Assembly: GCA_024500155.1 (NCBI GenBank)
Contig: CM044862.1
Span: forward strand, 26,439,501-26,503,500
DNA: 64,000 nucleotides
Origin: Chenopodium formosanum
Lineage: Eukaryota; Streptophyta; Magnoliopsida; Caryophyllales; Amaranthaceae
Reading direction: 5' to 3'
This document shows positions 1 through 10,615 of the stretch, piece after piece (positions within the stretch are counted from its first letter, which is position 1; each line of letters opens with the position of its first letter). The notes under the pieces are model-generated. The model worked only from the letters and a program-made list of their open reading frames with translations, was not told the origin of the DNA and searched no databases. The translations under genes and the position numbers were made by a program.

Positions 1-9
1 TTATAAATA
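1..9 (+). promoter_or_regulatory. TATA box of the LTR promoter
   Basis: TTATAAATA is followed by a CT-rich stretch and then by the R/U5 core, as expected for the start of an LTR transcript. The upstream U3 is not in the window. Confidence 0.45.
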
Positions 10-1144
10 ACGTCGTAAAAACTCCGTTTTCATTCATTCACAATCACCAATTCTCTCTCATTCTCTTCAATAATCATTCACTAACTCTCATCAAGATTCT
101 CTAGATTATTCTCTCTCTTTTTCTAAACTAGCTTTTCTCAAATATAAAAATTCCGTATTCGTTAGATCTAGAAACACCTAGCCATATTCGAAGTTGCCTT
201 CGCCCTAGACGTGAAAGGTTTAATTTATGAGGGGTTGGTCCCAAATCTCTCTTTCAATTATTTAATTTAATTATTTTGTTTATTATTTTCCTTGAAGTTA
301 CTAACGTGTGTGTTTTGTTATTAGAAAGAGGTACGAGGCATCAAATTAAGTACTTTAATGGTTTTTATTGATGTTATGATATAGAAATCATGCTTAGATA
401 GTTATTATATTTCCTAGTAGCATGTCTAGGGTAATTTTGATATCAAGTATGATTGTTATGATGCTTCCTAAGTTCTTTCTAATATTTAAGATTGTTAGTA
501 TCATGTTAGAGTTAAAGGTTTGATTTTTATTGCTTAGTGACATGCTAGGGTTTGTTATTAATCTTGTTAGTATCATGCCTAGGATCTTGCTATGCTTTAA
601 CATTATTATTAATACGATTGTTATTATGATGATTATTGTTTTGATTATTATTATGATTATTCTTTTTTATTTATAATTATGATTGTTATGACTATTGTTA
701 TGATGATTATTTTTAATTATAATTGTTATTATTTTTTTTATTTATGATGTTGCTTGATTATTTATTGTTATTTCTTGATCACGCTTTTTATGCATGTTTA
801 AAGAGAATTTGTATTTGTAATCACGCTTAATAAGATAATTAATAATCTTGTTAGGGTTAATTTGGTTATAATTCAAATGATAACCAATAATAGGTTTATT
901 TGTGCATTATATTCAACCAACATAGATTAAACAAGTTTAGGTTAATCCTATTGATTGCATGTTAGTCAGAAAGAGCACATGAATACGATCAGAATAAAGT
1001 AGAGGCCTATTATTAGGGCAGGTTCAATCTCTTTTAGGTTGGACCTGTACCTTCATCACCGAACCGTTATTTGGTTAATGACCTTATGGAGTTGACGATC
1101 TCTTGGATCGTTAAGGGGTGTAACCTTCACCCTATGAACGGTTT

Positions 1145-1172
1145 ACAAGTTCCTAAAACTTGTTGGCGACTC
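1145..1172 (+). other. U5 stem-loop abutting a PBS look-alike
   Basis: ACAAGTT and AACTTGT pair around a CCTAA loop (1145-1163). The stem runs straight into TTGGCGACTC (1163-1172), which equals the start of the true Tat PBS seen at 35389 and 38349. The arrangement recurs in the other Tat-type LTRs of the window. Confidence 0.6.
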
Positions 1173-1270
1173 TTTTGCTCTATCTTCTTTCCCTTGGACG
1201 CCACCGTACTTTAGTGTATGATCACAGTGGGGTTCAAGCTAGGAGTTAACGCTTGAAATTATTTGCTACA

Positions 1271-1896
1271 GCATGTTTCCGGGTTGGTATAATTGTCATG
1301 ATACTTGTTAATCCTAGTCCTTATCACTTTATTTGTTTGGTTTCTTTGTCTTAGTAGTTGTTACTGTCCTCTTTTATCCTTAGACTTCGACCTAGGTTAG
1401 GCACATAATTGGAAGCACTTAGACATTACCGTTCCTTTGGGTTCGACCCTTGACTTACCTCTCTACTTGTATTTGGTTTAGTTAAGTGTTTATAAATTTT
1501 GTTTGTCCAACGACCTAGTTCACCCCACGTCAGTCGCCCCCCAATTGAGGTCTGGAATCTGTCGTACGACCCACTCGATGAAGCGTAAGCCGCTGATCAT
1601 GCTAAAATCCAGGGGGGGTCACTGTCATCTCCCCCCAAGTAAAGTGAAAAGTGTTGGTAGTATCCCAAAAATACTCCAACAACGCACGAACAACTGTCAA
1701 GCAACAACCCCGGGGCTGCGAAATCCTACTTCCGCTGAATTGAAATCTCCTAAACCAGCAGATTCCCATAAGGCGTTAGTGATAAGATCCCTCGTGATAA
1801 TCGCGTATAGCCGGGGAATTAAATCTCCAGCTCTGGATCCATGATGGCGAAGCGTGCCATCAACTATGCCGGCAAGTGGACATATGACCAAGCAAA
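1271..1896. other. Unidentified segment between two retroelements
   Basis: This stretch matches nothing else in the window. Its first part contains CTTTGGGTTCGACCC followed by CTTGACTTACC, a phrase I associate from memory with LTR ends of other plant gypsy elements (Athila-like). The second part, about 1500-1890, is more GC-rich than its surroundings and has a 113-codon open frame on the plus strand (1503-1844) and a 64-codon frame on the minus strand (1697-1891). I recognise neither product and see no start context or domain, so I do not call a gene. It ends where the G1 polyprotein remnant begins. Confidence 0.35.
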
Positions 1897-2502
1897 TACA
1901 TTGATAAATTCTTTAAGTAGATTAATTAAATCGATTATTTCTTCTTTATTTAGTGTTAATCCGATTTTAAATTTTCTTTTAATGGTTGAATCATTTGAGA
2001 TATCAACCGTTTCAGTATCCTCAATTACCGGTGTTTTTTTTTTTCAGTGTTTCCATTACTTTAATAATTTTTTTGTCATTTTCATTGTTAGTTAAGAAAT
2101 GCTCGTCATCTTGGGTTAATGAAAAACACGAGGAGTAATAGGAATAAGACATATTATTAAATTCAGAAACCATTACATCGAATAAAGAAATGTCCTCAGG
2201 GACTTTTGATTTCTAACTACCCTAGGAGTATATGCTAAAATAGAAGAAGGAGAAGAATAAAAAGGTACTACAGCTAAGGACTTAGAAGACACTGCAGGAA
2301 AAGACTCTGACTCGGACTTAGACTCTGAAGAATCTTAAAACATTGGTCCTTGCCCTATTGTTATTGAGATTAATCTTCCACTCGGAGTAATCACCTTGAC
2401 CGTCTTACACCATCTTTTCATTAAACCCTCTGCTGGAGTGATGAGCTTCGAAGGGTCAAAATTCTCGCTTTGTAGGACTGTTTGAATGAGCGAGGAGTTA
2501 AC
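1897..2502 (-). pseudogene. Linker between protease region and RT, G1
   Basis: The 1897-2040 part is colinear with 29370-29520 of G3, which leads into the RT domain, and the rest corresponds to 29587-29940. The encoded segment is acidic and serine-rich, without a recognised fold, and holds stops (around 2095 and 2335 on the minus strand). The element is cut at 1897, just before the RT would begin. Confidence 0.6.
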
Positions 2503-2900
2503 TTATATGTACTTTGGCTTATCCTCCTCGCGCCCAATGAGTGGTCCCATGACATTAAAGTCAAAGCATGGGGGTACTTTCTCTTTTTGAATAGAAGTTG
2601 GGATCTCATCTAGAAAGTAACAATCCAGAAAGATTTCGAACCCAGGTTGCCTTATGCCGTTTACAACGAAAGGTTCGGGAAATTCATGGAATGGATAGTT
2701 CACTCCTTCTCTTATGAACTGTCCATTGAGAGTAAAAGGATATTGGTCCATTGGGATTACTATCTTTTGGGTGCGAGCGTTCCTACGTGCCTTAGACTTT
2801 TCCTGGTCTCGCTTAAGATCTTCCCGAATCGGTTAAAAACCAAGTCCAAAAGTATCTAACTTAGGGAGGCCAGGTAATTTCATTTGTTTTTCTATCTCCT
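2503..2900 (-). pseudogene. Glycine-rich, G-patch-like region downstream of protease, G1
   Basis: The minus-strand frame contains LPKLDTFGLGFKP followed by a charged stretch and then LNGQFIREG and PGFEIFLDCY. The same blocks occur in G3 (30060-30370) and as FGLGYKPNKEE in G4 (near 47490). Plant Tat elements often carry such a conserved segment between protease and RT; its function is not established. The assignment rests on conservation between the three elements here. The frame ends in a stop at 2503. Confidence 0.55.
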
Positions 2901-3036
2901 TTTTCTATCCTAAAGTCATTCCGGGTAGGTGTCCCTGTGTCTTGAGGATAGCATTTACTGTCATATTAGAGTAGAGGTCGTGGTAAAGAGGGGTCCTTTC
3001 ATCCTCCTCGATTAAGGAGACCTCTTCATTAAAGCT

Positions 3037-4125
3037 TCACAAATCTTCATCATTCTCGTCGTGCTCCACATTAATGATTGAATTTTCAACGACTTTAATC
3101 CTCATCGGTGAAGCATCGATTGTAATAGGGATCCCTCCAACTATAACCTTTACTTGTTGGTGAAGAGATGAAGTGACGGCCTTGAGGTCATAAAGCCAAG
3201 GGCATCCCAACAATAGGTTGAAGGAAGCCTTAATATCTACCACTTGGAAGGTAATGGCATGAGCTATTACTCCCGCCGTTATATTAATTGTGAAATTTTC
3301 AAGAGCTTGGCGACGAGTATTGTCTTAGGCTCTTATTCCTTGTATTGACGGGGTAAAGTCTTCATCCCTTATTCCTAACATTCTCGCAGTTCTGAGTGGA
3401 CAGACATTGATTGCCAATCCATTATCTACAAGAGTCATTGGGACATTCATCCTCTTGTAGACTACTGTGAGATTTAAAGCCTTATAATCCTTGTGACCTT
3501 CTGGAGGTAAATCTTTGGTGATCAAGTTGATAGGACTAGGGAGATCACTCGTAAGGAAGTTAGACAACCCCTCAGGAGTGGTTTCAGAGTCTATCCCTAT
3601 CTTATCTAAGGCGTTCATTATCGCCAACATAGGTTCTCGGGATGTAGCTAGAAAATTCCATACGTTCATTTCAACCTTAGTCTTCTTGAATTTTTTGACA
3701 ATATCGTTGTCCTCTATAATTTGTATGGGAACTTGTTGCACGGTAGGAGTAGGTTGTGTAGAGATGGGAGGTTGCATTCTCCCAGATCTTGTGAGGACGT
3801 CTATGGGTGAATCTTCTTCATCCCAAAAATCCCTTATTGGATATATGAATGAAAGTGGAGGTTCTTCCATGTCCTTAAGATAGACGTCTTCATCATCGCC
3901 GTCCCAAATCCCATTGATACTAATATCTTGTTCTTGTGGGATATGAACTAGCTTCTTGTTATTAATCATCTTCTGAATTAAATCTTTGAATTTAAAAAAG
4001 TTCTTAATGGTATGTACCCCTGATTGATGGTATGGATAGTAGAACATATCTGTCTTCTTCAATGATTCAAATGATCTTGGTTCAAGAGGCTTGACTTTAC
4101 CACTCTCGGAGAGCATTTTTAACAT
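3037..4125 (-). pseudogene. Aspartic protease region of G1 polyprotein
   Basis: This would be the retropepsin that processes the Gag-Pol polyprotein inside virus-like particles. The first minus-strand frame (4125-3325) carries a proline-rich linker with the phrase DVLTRSGRMQPP, then LVDNGLAINVCPLRTA, which occupies the position of the catalytic D-T/S-G loop (here DNG). A second frame (3243-3037) carries FNLLLGCPWLYDL, matching the C-terminal ILGRPWLH-type motif of plant gypsy proteases. Stops separate the two parts, so no complete enzyme is made. The paralogue in G3 keeps the same two motifs. Confidence 0.7.
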
Positions 4126-4152
4126 TTTATCGTAGCAGGTCCCAATTGGAGT

Positions 4153-5597
4153 TTAGGGCTTGCTACTCTTCTTGGGTGTGTCAATTACTTGAAGAGAAAA
4201 TGGTTTCTTCTCCATAGGTGGAACTTTAACATGTTTGCTTTGAACCACCTTTTCTTGTTTCTTTGCTAATTCAATAGCTTCACGCAACAAGTTTATTCCC
4301 TCCCACACTGATCGTATGAGAATCCATACTTCTTTCTTAGTTGCAGGTTCTTTTTCAGAAGGAAAACCATCAATGGCATCGAAAAAGTTTTCCACCTCTT
4401 CTTCGATAGCATGAATTTCTTCAATTGGGCTGATGAGGGATGATGAATCACATATGAGATAGTCAGAGAGAGGTGCGTTGTTAATACTTAGCTTCTTGAT
4501 TGTAGGGGGCAATGGAAGCTTATTGTTGTCAATCAAGTCTTTCATAGCTTCCTTAAGCTTCCAACAATTCTCACTGAGATGGCCCCTACCTTGGTGATAC
4601 TTGCAATGTGCATTGGGGTTCCAGTTAGCTTGTCCTCTTTTCAACAGGCGGATCCCCAAATGGTCTAAAAGAAGTTATAAGACCTTTTGCATTCAGTCGA
4701 TCGAATGCGGTGTCATAACTTATACCAATAAGAGTAAAGTTTCTCCTAAATGGTTTCTTTTGTCCTTGGTTGTTCATAACAAGGACTTCACTCAAATTAA
4801 AGGTACTAACATTATTTGAGTGTGTGGTTTTGGAAGAAGAAGGATTGTCGTTCTTCTTACCTTTCCAGCCACTGTTAAAATTATTCTTAGCCGCTTTTTG
4901 TTTAGCATGGTCGTCTTCAATGTTAATCCCAATGTCATAGACGGACTTAAAAGTATGTAAGTTGTTTTGGTACTTAAGATGCTTGGGATACTTTTCTTGA
5001 AGGTTCTTAATGAATATCCTCACAGATTCTTTTTCACTTGGTACTTCAATCATCCTAGCAGAGGTTTCTCTCCATTTATTGAAGAAAGAAGTGAAACCTT
5101 CATTTTCTTTTTGATTAAGTATTTCAAGTTCTCTATGATAAGTTTCAACTTGAATATTGCATTTATACTTATAAATGAAAGCGTTTACAATTGATTCCCA
5201 AGTACAGGTTTTCACTTTGTCAAGGGAAAAGAACCATTGTTGGCAAACAATTTCAAGAGATAAAGAAAATAAAGAATGAAATACTTTTATATCAATCCCC
5301 TTAATATTCATTATAGTTTCAAAGGCTTAAATGAAAATAAGGGTTATCAGTTGCCTTGAACTTTGGGATGTCGTTGGCAATAAACTTCTACGAAAGAAGC
5401 TCCTTGTCCACCGAGACCCCTTGTGAGCTAATGCCCAGGAACTTGTAATCATTAGATATCTTGCTCAAGCTCTCTTGCATAACCTCCATTTGTTGTTGCT
5501 TCACTGGGTCATTGATTTGGAGGGTTAGGGCCTTTAGCAACTCGGTAACACCAGCCATTTGCTTCTTGAGCTCATTAACTTCTTCTTGACTTGCCAT
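4153..5597 (-). pseudogene. gag: Gag of G1 (capsid plus zinc knuckle), frameshifted
   Basis: Gag forms the particle and binds the element RNA. The likely start is the ATG at 5597 (MASQEEVNEL...), because the same start is found in G3 (33004) and, degraded, in G2 (13392). The capsid part has WESIVNAFIYKYKCNIQ and FTSFFNKWRETSARM, the pattern of the plant retrotransposon gag family. A zinc knuckle of the form C-x2-H-x4-H-x4-C (CKYHQGRGHLSENC) lies near 4570-4620. The frame shifts between 5388 and 5311 and again in the overlap at 4625-4659, so the gene is dead. Confidence 0.75.
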
Positions 5598-6039
5598 TAT
5601 CTTCTTAGCTTTTATTTTCCGACCGATTGGTTTGTTAAAAAGTTGTACTTGAAGAAAAAAGTTGTCTCTGATAAAACGCCCTTCCTTTCTTGACAACACG
5701 TTGTAAATTAAACCATTTTTTTTAATGACTTAACTCAAATTGACTTTGACTTTACGAGTTTATAAAGAAAAAGAAAAAAGCAAAAATAGGGTGTATATTT
5801 TTGGGAATCAAGTATATGGGTTCAAACAAGTGGTTTAATTGGAGGATTAATATCCGACTTACCCCCCTAAAAAAATGACGGAAAACACGCGCATACAAGA
5901 CTCTCTAGACATGGTAAAATGTACATACATATTAGTGTGTGCTTTATTTTTTAGTGCACGTGACATGTTTTGACTCTTGTGTAAGACCATGGGACTAAGT
6001 GCTTAGACTCAATTAAGGACTAAATAAGGTTACTGCCAT
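5598..6039 (-). other. Gag-proximal leader of G1
   Basis: Non-coding leader, colinear with 33005-33430 of G3 and with 13026-13391 of G2. It ends abruptly at about 6039, where integrase sequence of the copia element starts. Confidence 0.65.
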
Positions 6040-6420
6040 TAACACCTCCAGGAACTCCACAATGGAACGGAGTATCCGAAAGGAGAAATCGGACCTTGTT
6101 AGACATGGTACGATCAACAATAGGTCTTAGGGATCTTCCCATCCCTTTCTGAGGACATGCACTTCTAAGTGCGGCACTAACATTGAACCGTGCACCATCA
6201 CAAGCTGTAGAAAAGACTCAATATGAATTATGGACGAAGAAACCTCCCAGGTTGTCTTTTCTAAAGATATGGGAATGCAAAGTATATGTCAAGAAATTGA
6301 TTTCTGACAAACTTCACCCCAAATCTAACAAGGTTTACTTTATGGGATAGCCAAAAAAAACAAAGGGTACTACTTCTACCACAAATTGAAGAACAAAGTG
6401 TTCGTTGCTTGCGATGATGT
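6040..6420 (+). pseudogene. Copia integrase, C-terminal half
   Basis: Integrase inserts the element cDNA into chromosomes. The frame opens in TPQWNGVSERRNRTLLDMV, whose glutamate in GVSERRN is the third catalytic acid of the D,D-35-E triad in copia integrases. The first two aspartates lie in the deleted part. The sequence continues through NRAPS, YELW and VYFMG-like blocks seen between integrase and RT in plant copia, with stops. It cannot give an active enzyme. Confidence 0.75.
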
Positions 6421-6639
6421 CTTTTTGGAGAAGGAACACCTTTCCAAAATGACAAGTAGGAGGAAAATCAAATTCGACGAAGTTCGTGAGGATGAGCAAC
6501 AAAATCAAAACGTCAGTCAAAGTGCTCAAATAGCATCTGTTTAAGCAGGTCAAAATGATCAAAATGTTCAAAGTCAACCAACAATGCAAATGCTCAATCC
6601 ATTACCCTACATAGGGCTTAAAGGACGAGATCTCAACCT

Positions 6640-7450
6640 GATAGATATCTTGTTTAGTACTCACCGAGAATCAGGACATCCTTATTATGGATGGAGATGA
6701 ACCGGCAACCTACAAGCAAGCGATGACAAGTACCGACTTGGCTTAATGGCAAGAGGCCATGATATTTGAAATGGATTCAATGTTTGAAAATCAAGTTTGG
6801 GACTTGGTTAACTTACCCGAAGGTTATACATCTATTGGATGTAAATGGATTTTCAAGATGAAAACTGACAAAGATGGAAATGTATTCATTTACAAAGCTA
6901 GATTGGTGGCAAAAGGTTACAGACAAGTTCATGGTATTGATTACGATGAAACCTTTTCACCAGTCACAATGCTTAAATCCGTTCGGATCATCCTAGCGAT
7001 TGCTGCATATTACAATTAAGAAATATGGCAAATGTACATCAAAACCGCCTTCCTTAATGGTATTTTGGAAGAAACTGTGTATATGACACAACCTGAAGGT
7101 TTTGTCAACCAAAACAATGCTGGGAAGGTTTGTAAGCTTAAGAAGTCCATTTATGGACTAAAGCAAGCAAGCAGAAGTTGGAATCTACGATTCGATGAAG
7201 CCATCGGTAAGTTTGGTTTTATTAAGAATCCAGATGAATCTTGTGTTTAAAAGAAGGTCAGTGGGAGTGACATCGCCTTCCTAGTCTTATATGTCGATGA
7301 CATATTTCTCATTGGAAACAACATTCCATTGTTAGAGTCTCTAAAGGCTTGGCTTAGAAAGTGTTTCTCAATGAAAGACTTAGGAGAGGCTCATTGCATA
7401 CTAAGCATCAAGATCTAAAGGGATAGATCAAAAAGGATGATTGGATTGAG
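6640..7450 (+). pseudogene. Copia reverse transcriptase
   Basis: The domain begins near 6759 with the block that leads to GCKWIFKMKTDKDG and RLVAKGYRQVHGIDYDETFSPV, classic copia RT motifs. These are followed by TAFLNGILEETVYMTQPEGF, SIYGLKQASRSW and the catalytic YVDD at 7290-7301. Stops at 7017 and 7248 and further ones near 7420 break the frame into several pieces, though each motif is well preserved, which suggests a moderate age. The polymerase would copy element RNA into cDNA in the particle. Confidence 0.85.
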
Positions 7451-7559
7451 TCAAAGTATTTATATTGTTAAGGTACTTGCTCAATTTGGCATGGAGGAGG
7501 CCAAGAGAGGTTACCTGCCAATGTCACATGGCATAACCCTAAACAAGAAGCAGTGTCCA

Positions 7560-8279
7560 CAGACACCTGATGAGCGAGTAAGAATGAATCAGATTCCATA
7601 TGCTTTGCTTATTTGATCGATCATGTATGCCATGATATGTACTAGGCCAGATATATCGTATGCCTTGAGTGCTACGAGCCATTACCAATCAGATCAAGGG
7701 AAAGCCCACTGGGCTGCGGCCAAGAATATCCTAAAGTACCTGAAAAGAAACAAGGATAAATTCTTGGTGTATGGTGGTTCAGAGGAATTAGTTGTGGAAG
7801 GTTATACCGACGCAAGATTCAAGACAGACTGAGACGATTTCAAATCGCAATCTAGATATGTGTTCTATCTAAATAAATGAGCGTTTAGTTGGAAGAGTGC
7901 CAAGGAGAGTACAACTGTAGATTCTACAGTTGAAGCCGAATACTTAGCTGCTGCTGAAGCAGCAAAGGAGGCTGTTTGGATTCGTAAGTTCGTTGGTGAA
8001 CTTGATGTTGTACCCTCCATAAAGGGTCAAATAGCCCTCTATTGTGACAACAATGGAGCTATTGCTCAAGCCAGAGAGCCAAGGGAACATAAGAAGGTCA
8101 AACATGTCAAACGGCGATTTCACAAGATTCAAGAATGGAAACTAGAAGGTGAAATCAGAATTTGCAAAGTTGGAACAGATGATAATGTAGCCGATCCACT
8201 TACTAAACCATTGCCTCAAGTGAAGCGCAACAAGCACGTTGAGGCAATAGGAATCAAGCCTGTAGAAGACTGGCTTTGA
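7560..8279 (+). pseudogene. Copia RNase H and C-terminus of pol
   Basis: Contains MYAMICTRPDISYALSATS, the usual block between RT and RNase H, then GYTDARFKTD, DSTVEAEYLAAAEAAKEAVW with the catalytic acidic residues of RNase H, LYCDNNGAIAQA and the C-terminal NVADPLTKPL phrase. RNase H removes RNA from the RNA-DNA hybrid. Stops at 7832 and near 7880 interrupt the frame. The reading frame ends with TGA at 8277-8279. Confidence 0.85.
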
Positions 8280-9140
8280 TTTCCTTAATTAGTGTTTTAG
8301 TTAATTTTTAACATTTAATGTACGACACTAAGAAAAACCATTCAATTTTTGGAGTAATATAAATTTCATGCAATATTTTATTACTCTATTTTCTATTTAA
8401 TTGTGGTTTAGGATTATATAATGAGTCCATTCGATTTTGAGAATATTTAAAATACGGTATCAAGACCAGTCTTGGTAAGGAAACACCTATTAAGTGAACA
8501 TTGAATATTGTAATCGAAAATTATCCCTAATCAAGGTCATTTAAACGGTGGACGATTAATGACCAATTGAGATTAGTGAGTAATCTGATTTATAGCTCCG
8601 TTTCTTGTGCTACGAGGACATGATTGTCATAAATCATTTGCACAGGTATGGTTTAGAACCATACTGGATCGACCTATGAGAATACTTTAAGAGATTAAAA
8701 AAACGTCATAAGTATACTTCTCGTTATGGCAATCAGAACTTATTTCCTCGACTATGAGTATTGTGAGTTCTCTTGTTTGAGTACTAGTCCACTTTGATGT
8801 TGTCAAACGTCTTCCGTAATAGGGGATTATAACTGCAACACATGGGCGGCTAGGTCCTCTCAGTAAGAGGAGCTACATTACAAGACTAGGAATGTCCCCC
8901 TACTAAAATAGGGAAGACGTCTTTGTTGTATACAAGGCCTCTCGTAGAGCGAGACTGTGAAAATGCATGGTCGTGCTCGGATGGATTTTAGAAATCATCT
9001 GTTTATTGACAGTCCGTCTCGGAATCGAGAAACAATTCTAGACATAATAAGGATGAAAAAATAATCTTACCTTATAGTTCATGAAGAGACATTTAGCGAC
9101 ATAGGAAAAAGGCTGTACACTAAATGCGCTCTTGTCCGGA
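8280..9140 (+). other. Long 3' untranslated region of the copia element
   Basis: About 860 bases without coding signal lie between the pol stop and the polypurine tract. Nothing else in the window resembles it. I see no ORF or RNA gene in it. Confidence 0.5.
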
Positions 9141-9156
9141 AGGACAAGTGGGAGAT
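9141..9156 (+). other. Polypurine tract of the copia element
   Basis: AGGACAAGTGGGAGAT sits directly before the LTR start TGAAAG. This is the usual purine-rich site for plus-strand DNA priming in plant copia. Confidence 0.7.
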
Positions 9157-10406
9157 TGAAAGAAGTGGTGTCCTTCAAACAAGTGTACTATTCTGTTAGT
9201 GGGTTCAAAATTATTTGAAAGCTAATATATTCATTAAATTCAAGTGATCGGAATGCCTAGGTGGAGGCCGCTTCCGATATGTAATATTAATGCATAATTA
9301 ACATTGTAGCTTAATCTTGATTGAACCCTTCGGGTCACACCCTTAGCAGTAAACGAATCGACTCAATAAATTAATTCAGAAGAAATAAATTTGTCGCCCG
9401 AGTATTAAATATTTAGACGTCGGAATTTGAGCCAAGAGCGTCGAAACCGAGCGTCGGAAGTCGAGTCAATATAGTAAATGATGAGACGAGCAAATAATAA
9501 TAAATCGACAATATTTCCCAAAATACCCCTAGCATCGGAATGCCGCGAGCATCAGAGTGCTAGGGGCATAATGTGCTAAGCATATGTGGGTAGCATGCGC
9601 ACCAAGCCGAGCCTAGGCTTGCTGGTGCATGCTAGCGCACCAACGCTAGCAGCCAAGGGTAGCTACGGCCGCAAGCAACAGCAACAACCCGCACAAGGTG
9701 TGCGTAGCTTGCTGGCCGCAAGCAGCAGTAGCCCGCACAAGCGTCCGTGGCTTGCTAGCTGTGAGCAGCAGCAGCCCGCATCACCTTGGTGCGGGTTGGC
9801 CGTGAGCAAAAACGGAAGCAAGTAAAGGGAGGGTTTAAATGTGAGGAACATGTGGCACAGGGAGAGTATGGAGTGGGGAGCAAGTATGGTCCCGTACTTA
9901 CCAAGTGGTCCTCACTTCCCTTTCCATATAATAGTGACACTTGTAGATTTATTATTAGTTTTCTTATTTATTTTAATTTTTCTTTATAATAAATTACGGA
10001 ATTTCATGCTCCCACATTGATGGGATAGAAATTCTCACTTTCCCTCTTGCCTATAAATACCCATCTTGGGTTTTTGGGAAGAGTGCTTGAGTAGGAGTTT
10101 AATAGAGCATTGCATTAGCAAAAACTCTTAAACTCATATAATACTCGGGTTTTGGTCGGACCTCGCTAACCTCGAGGTAACGGACCCAAAAGTCGCTAGT
10201 AGTTTTTGTAGGTGGATTTCCATAAGAGGCTTGCGTATTTTCGGAGCTTAAGCTTCCAAGTAAGATCCCGACTTTGAGAGCGAAGCAAGCTTCAAAGGTA
10301 AATTTCGATTTTATCCTTTTATGTTTATTTGTTATGCTTTATGGTTTTATTAATTGCGAGTGGTTCTTTGGGTCGAGGTTGTTTCCCCGGTGAGTCAGAC
10401 TCTCCA
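9157..10406 (+). repeat. 3' LTR of the copia element
   Basis: It starts with TG after the polypurine tract and ends near TCTCCA; the right end may be off by a few bases. The last part (GTTTCC, CGGTGAGTC, GACTC, CCA) matches the minus-strand LTR fragment at 25983-26752. A TATA box lies at 10052-10058. The stretch 9540-9800 is CG-rich and built from short imperfect repeats of GCCGCAAGCAGCAGC and CCCGCACAAG words. Confidence 0.7.
10052..10058 (+). promoter_or_regulatory. TATA box of the copia LTR
   Basis: TATAAAT in CTATAAATACCC, followed by a probable transcript start. The related LTR at 25983-26752 has the same box on the minus strand near 26329-26337. Confidence 0.5.
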
Positions 10407-10592
10407 AACATGAACAAAAAATCCTATGTTCATAACGTGATACGGATGGTCTTTCCAATGCGAACCTTTTTATGCTTATGCCAATAATGTTAATCAAAAT
10501 TACGCATATGAAATACTTAGAACTTTTCGAGTCTCATCCACTTATTCTAAATCATTGCCAAAATAAATTTTAGGAATTAAAATAGAAATCCT
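10407..10592 (-). other. PBS-proximal leader of G1
   Basis: Minus-strand leader directly downstream of the PBS. GTGGATGAGACT and the following bases match the leaders of LARD-1 (38412 onward) and LARD-2. It is cut at 10407 by the copia LTR. Confidence 0.6.
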
Positions 10593-10610
10593 CCCAAGTG
10601 GAGTCGCCGA
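10593..10610 (-). other. Primer-binding site of G1
   Basis: On the minus strand it reads CGGCGACTCCACTTGGGA, one or two changes from the intact sites at 35389 and 38349. The intact form matches the arginine tRNA 3' end reported for Ogre/Tat elements. The first base is C instead of T, so pairing to the terminal CCA is imperfect. Confidence 0.7.
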
Positions 10611-10615
10611 AAAAT

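Larger units (their letters stand above)
1..1270 (+). repeat. 3' part of a Tat-like Ty3/gypsy LTR (family A)
   Basis: The segment is colinear, in opposite orientation, with the better defined LTR at 10616-12520. It contains the R/U5 core (GTGAAAGG, then GAGGGGTTGG), the U5 stem-loop at 1145-1163 and a terminal GCTACA at 1270. The U3 part lies outside the window. No primer-binding site follows position 1270, so this is a 3' LTR or a solo LTR of a plus-strand element, not a 5' LTR. The stretch 400-800 is low-complexity ATT-rich sequence that makes meaningless short reading frames. Confidence 0.75.
6040..10406 (+). mobile_element. Ty1/copia element, 5' half missing
   Basis: Plus-strand order is the integrase C-terminal half, RT, RNase H, a long 3' untranslated region, a polypurine tract and the 3' LTR. 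This integrase-before-RT order defines copia. The 5' LTR, gag, protease and N-terminal integrase are absent. The left edge joins directly to the G1 leader, and part of that leader is missing too, so one deletion probably removed both. The coding frame has many stops and at least two frameshifts. Confidence 0.85.
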
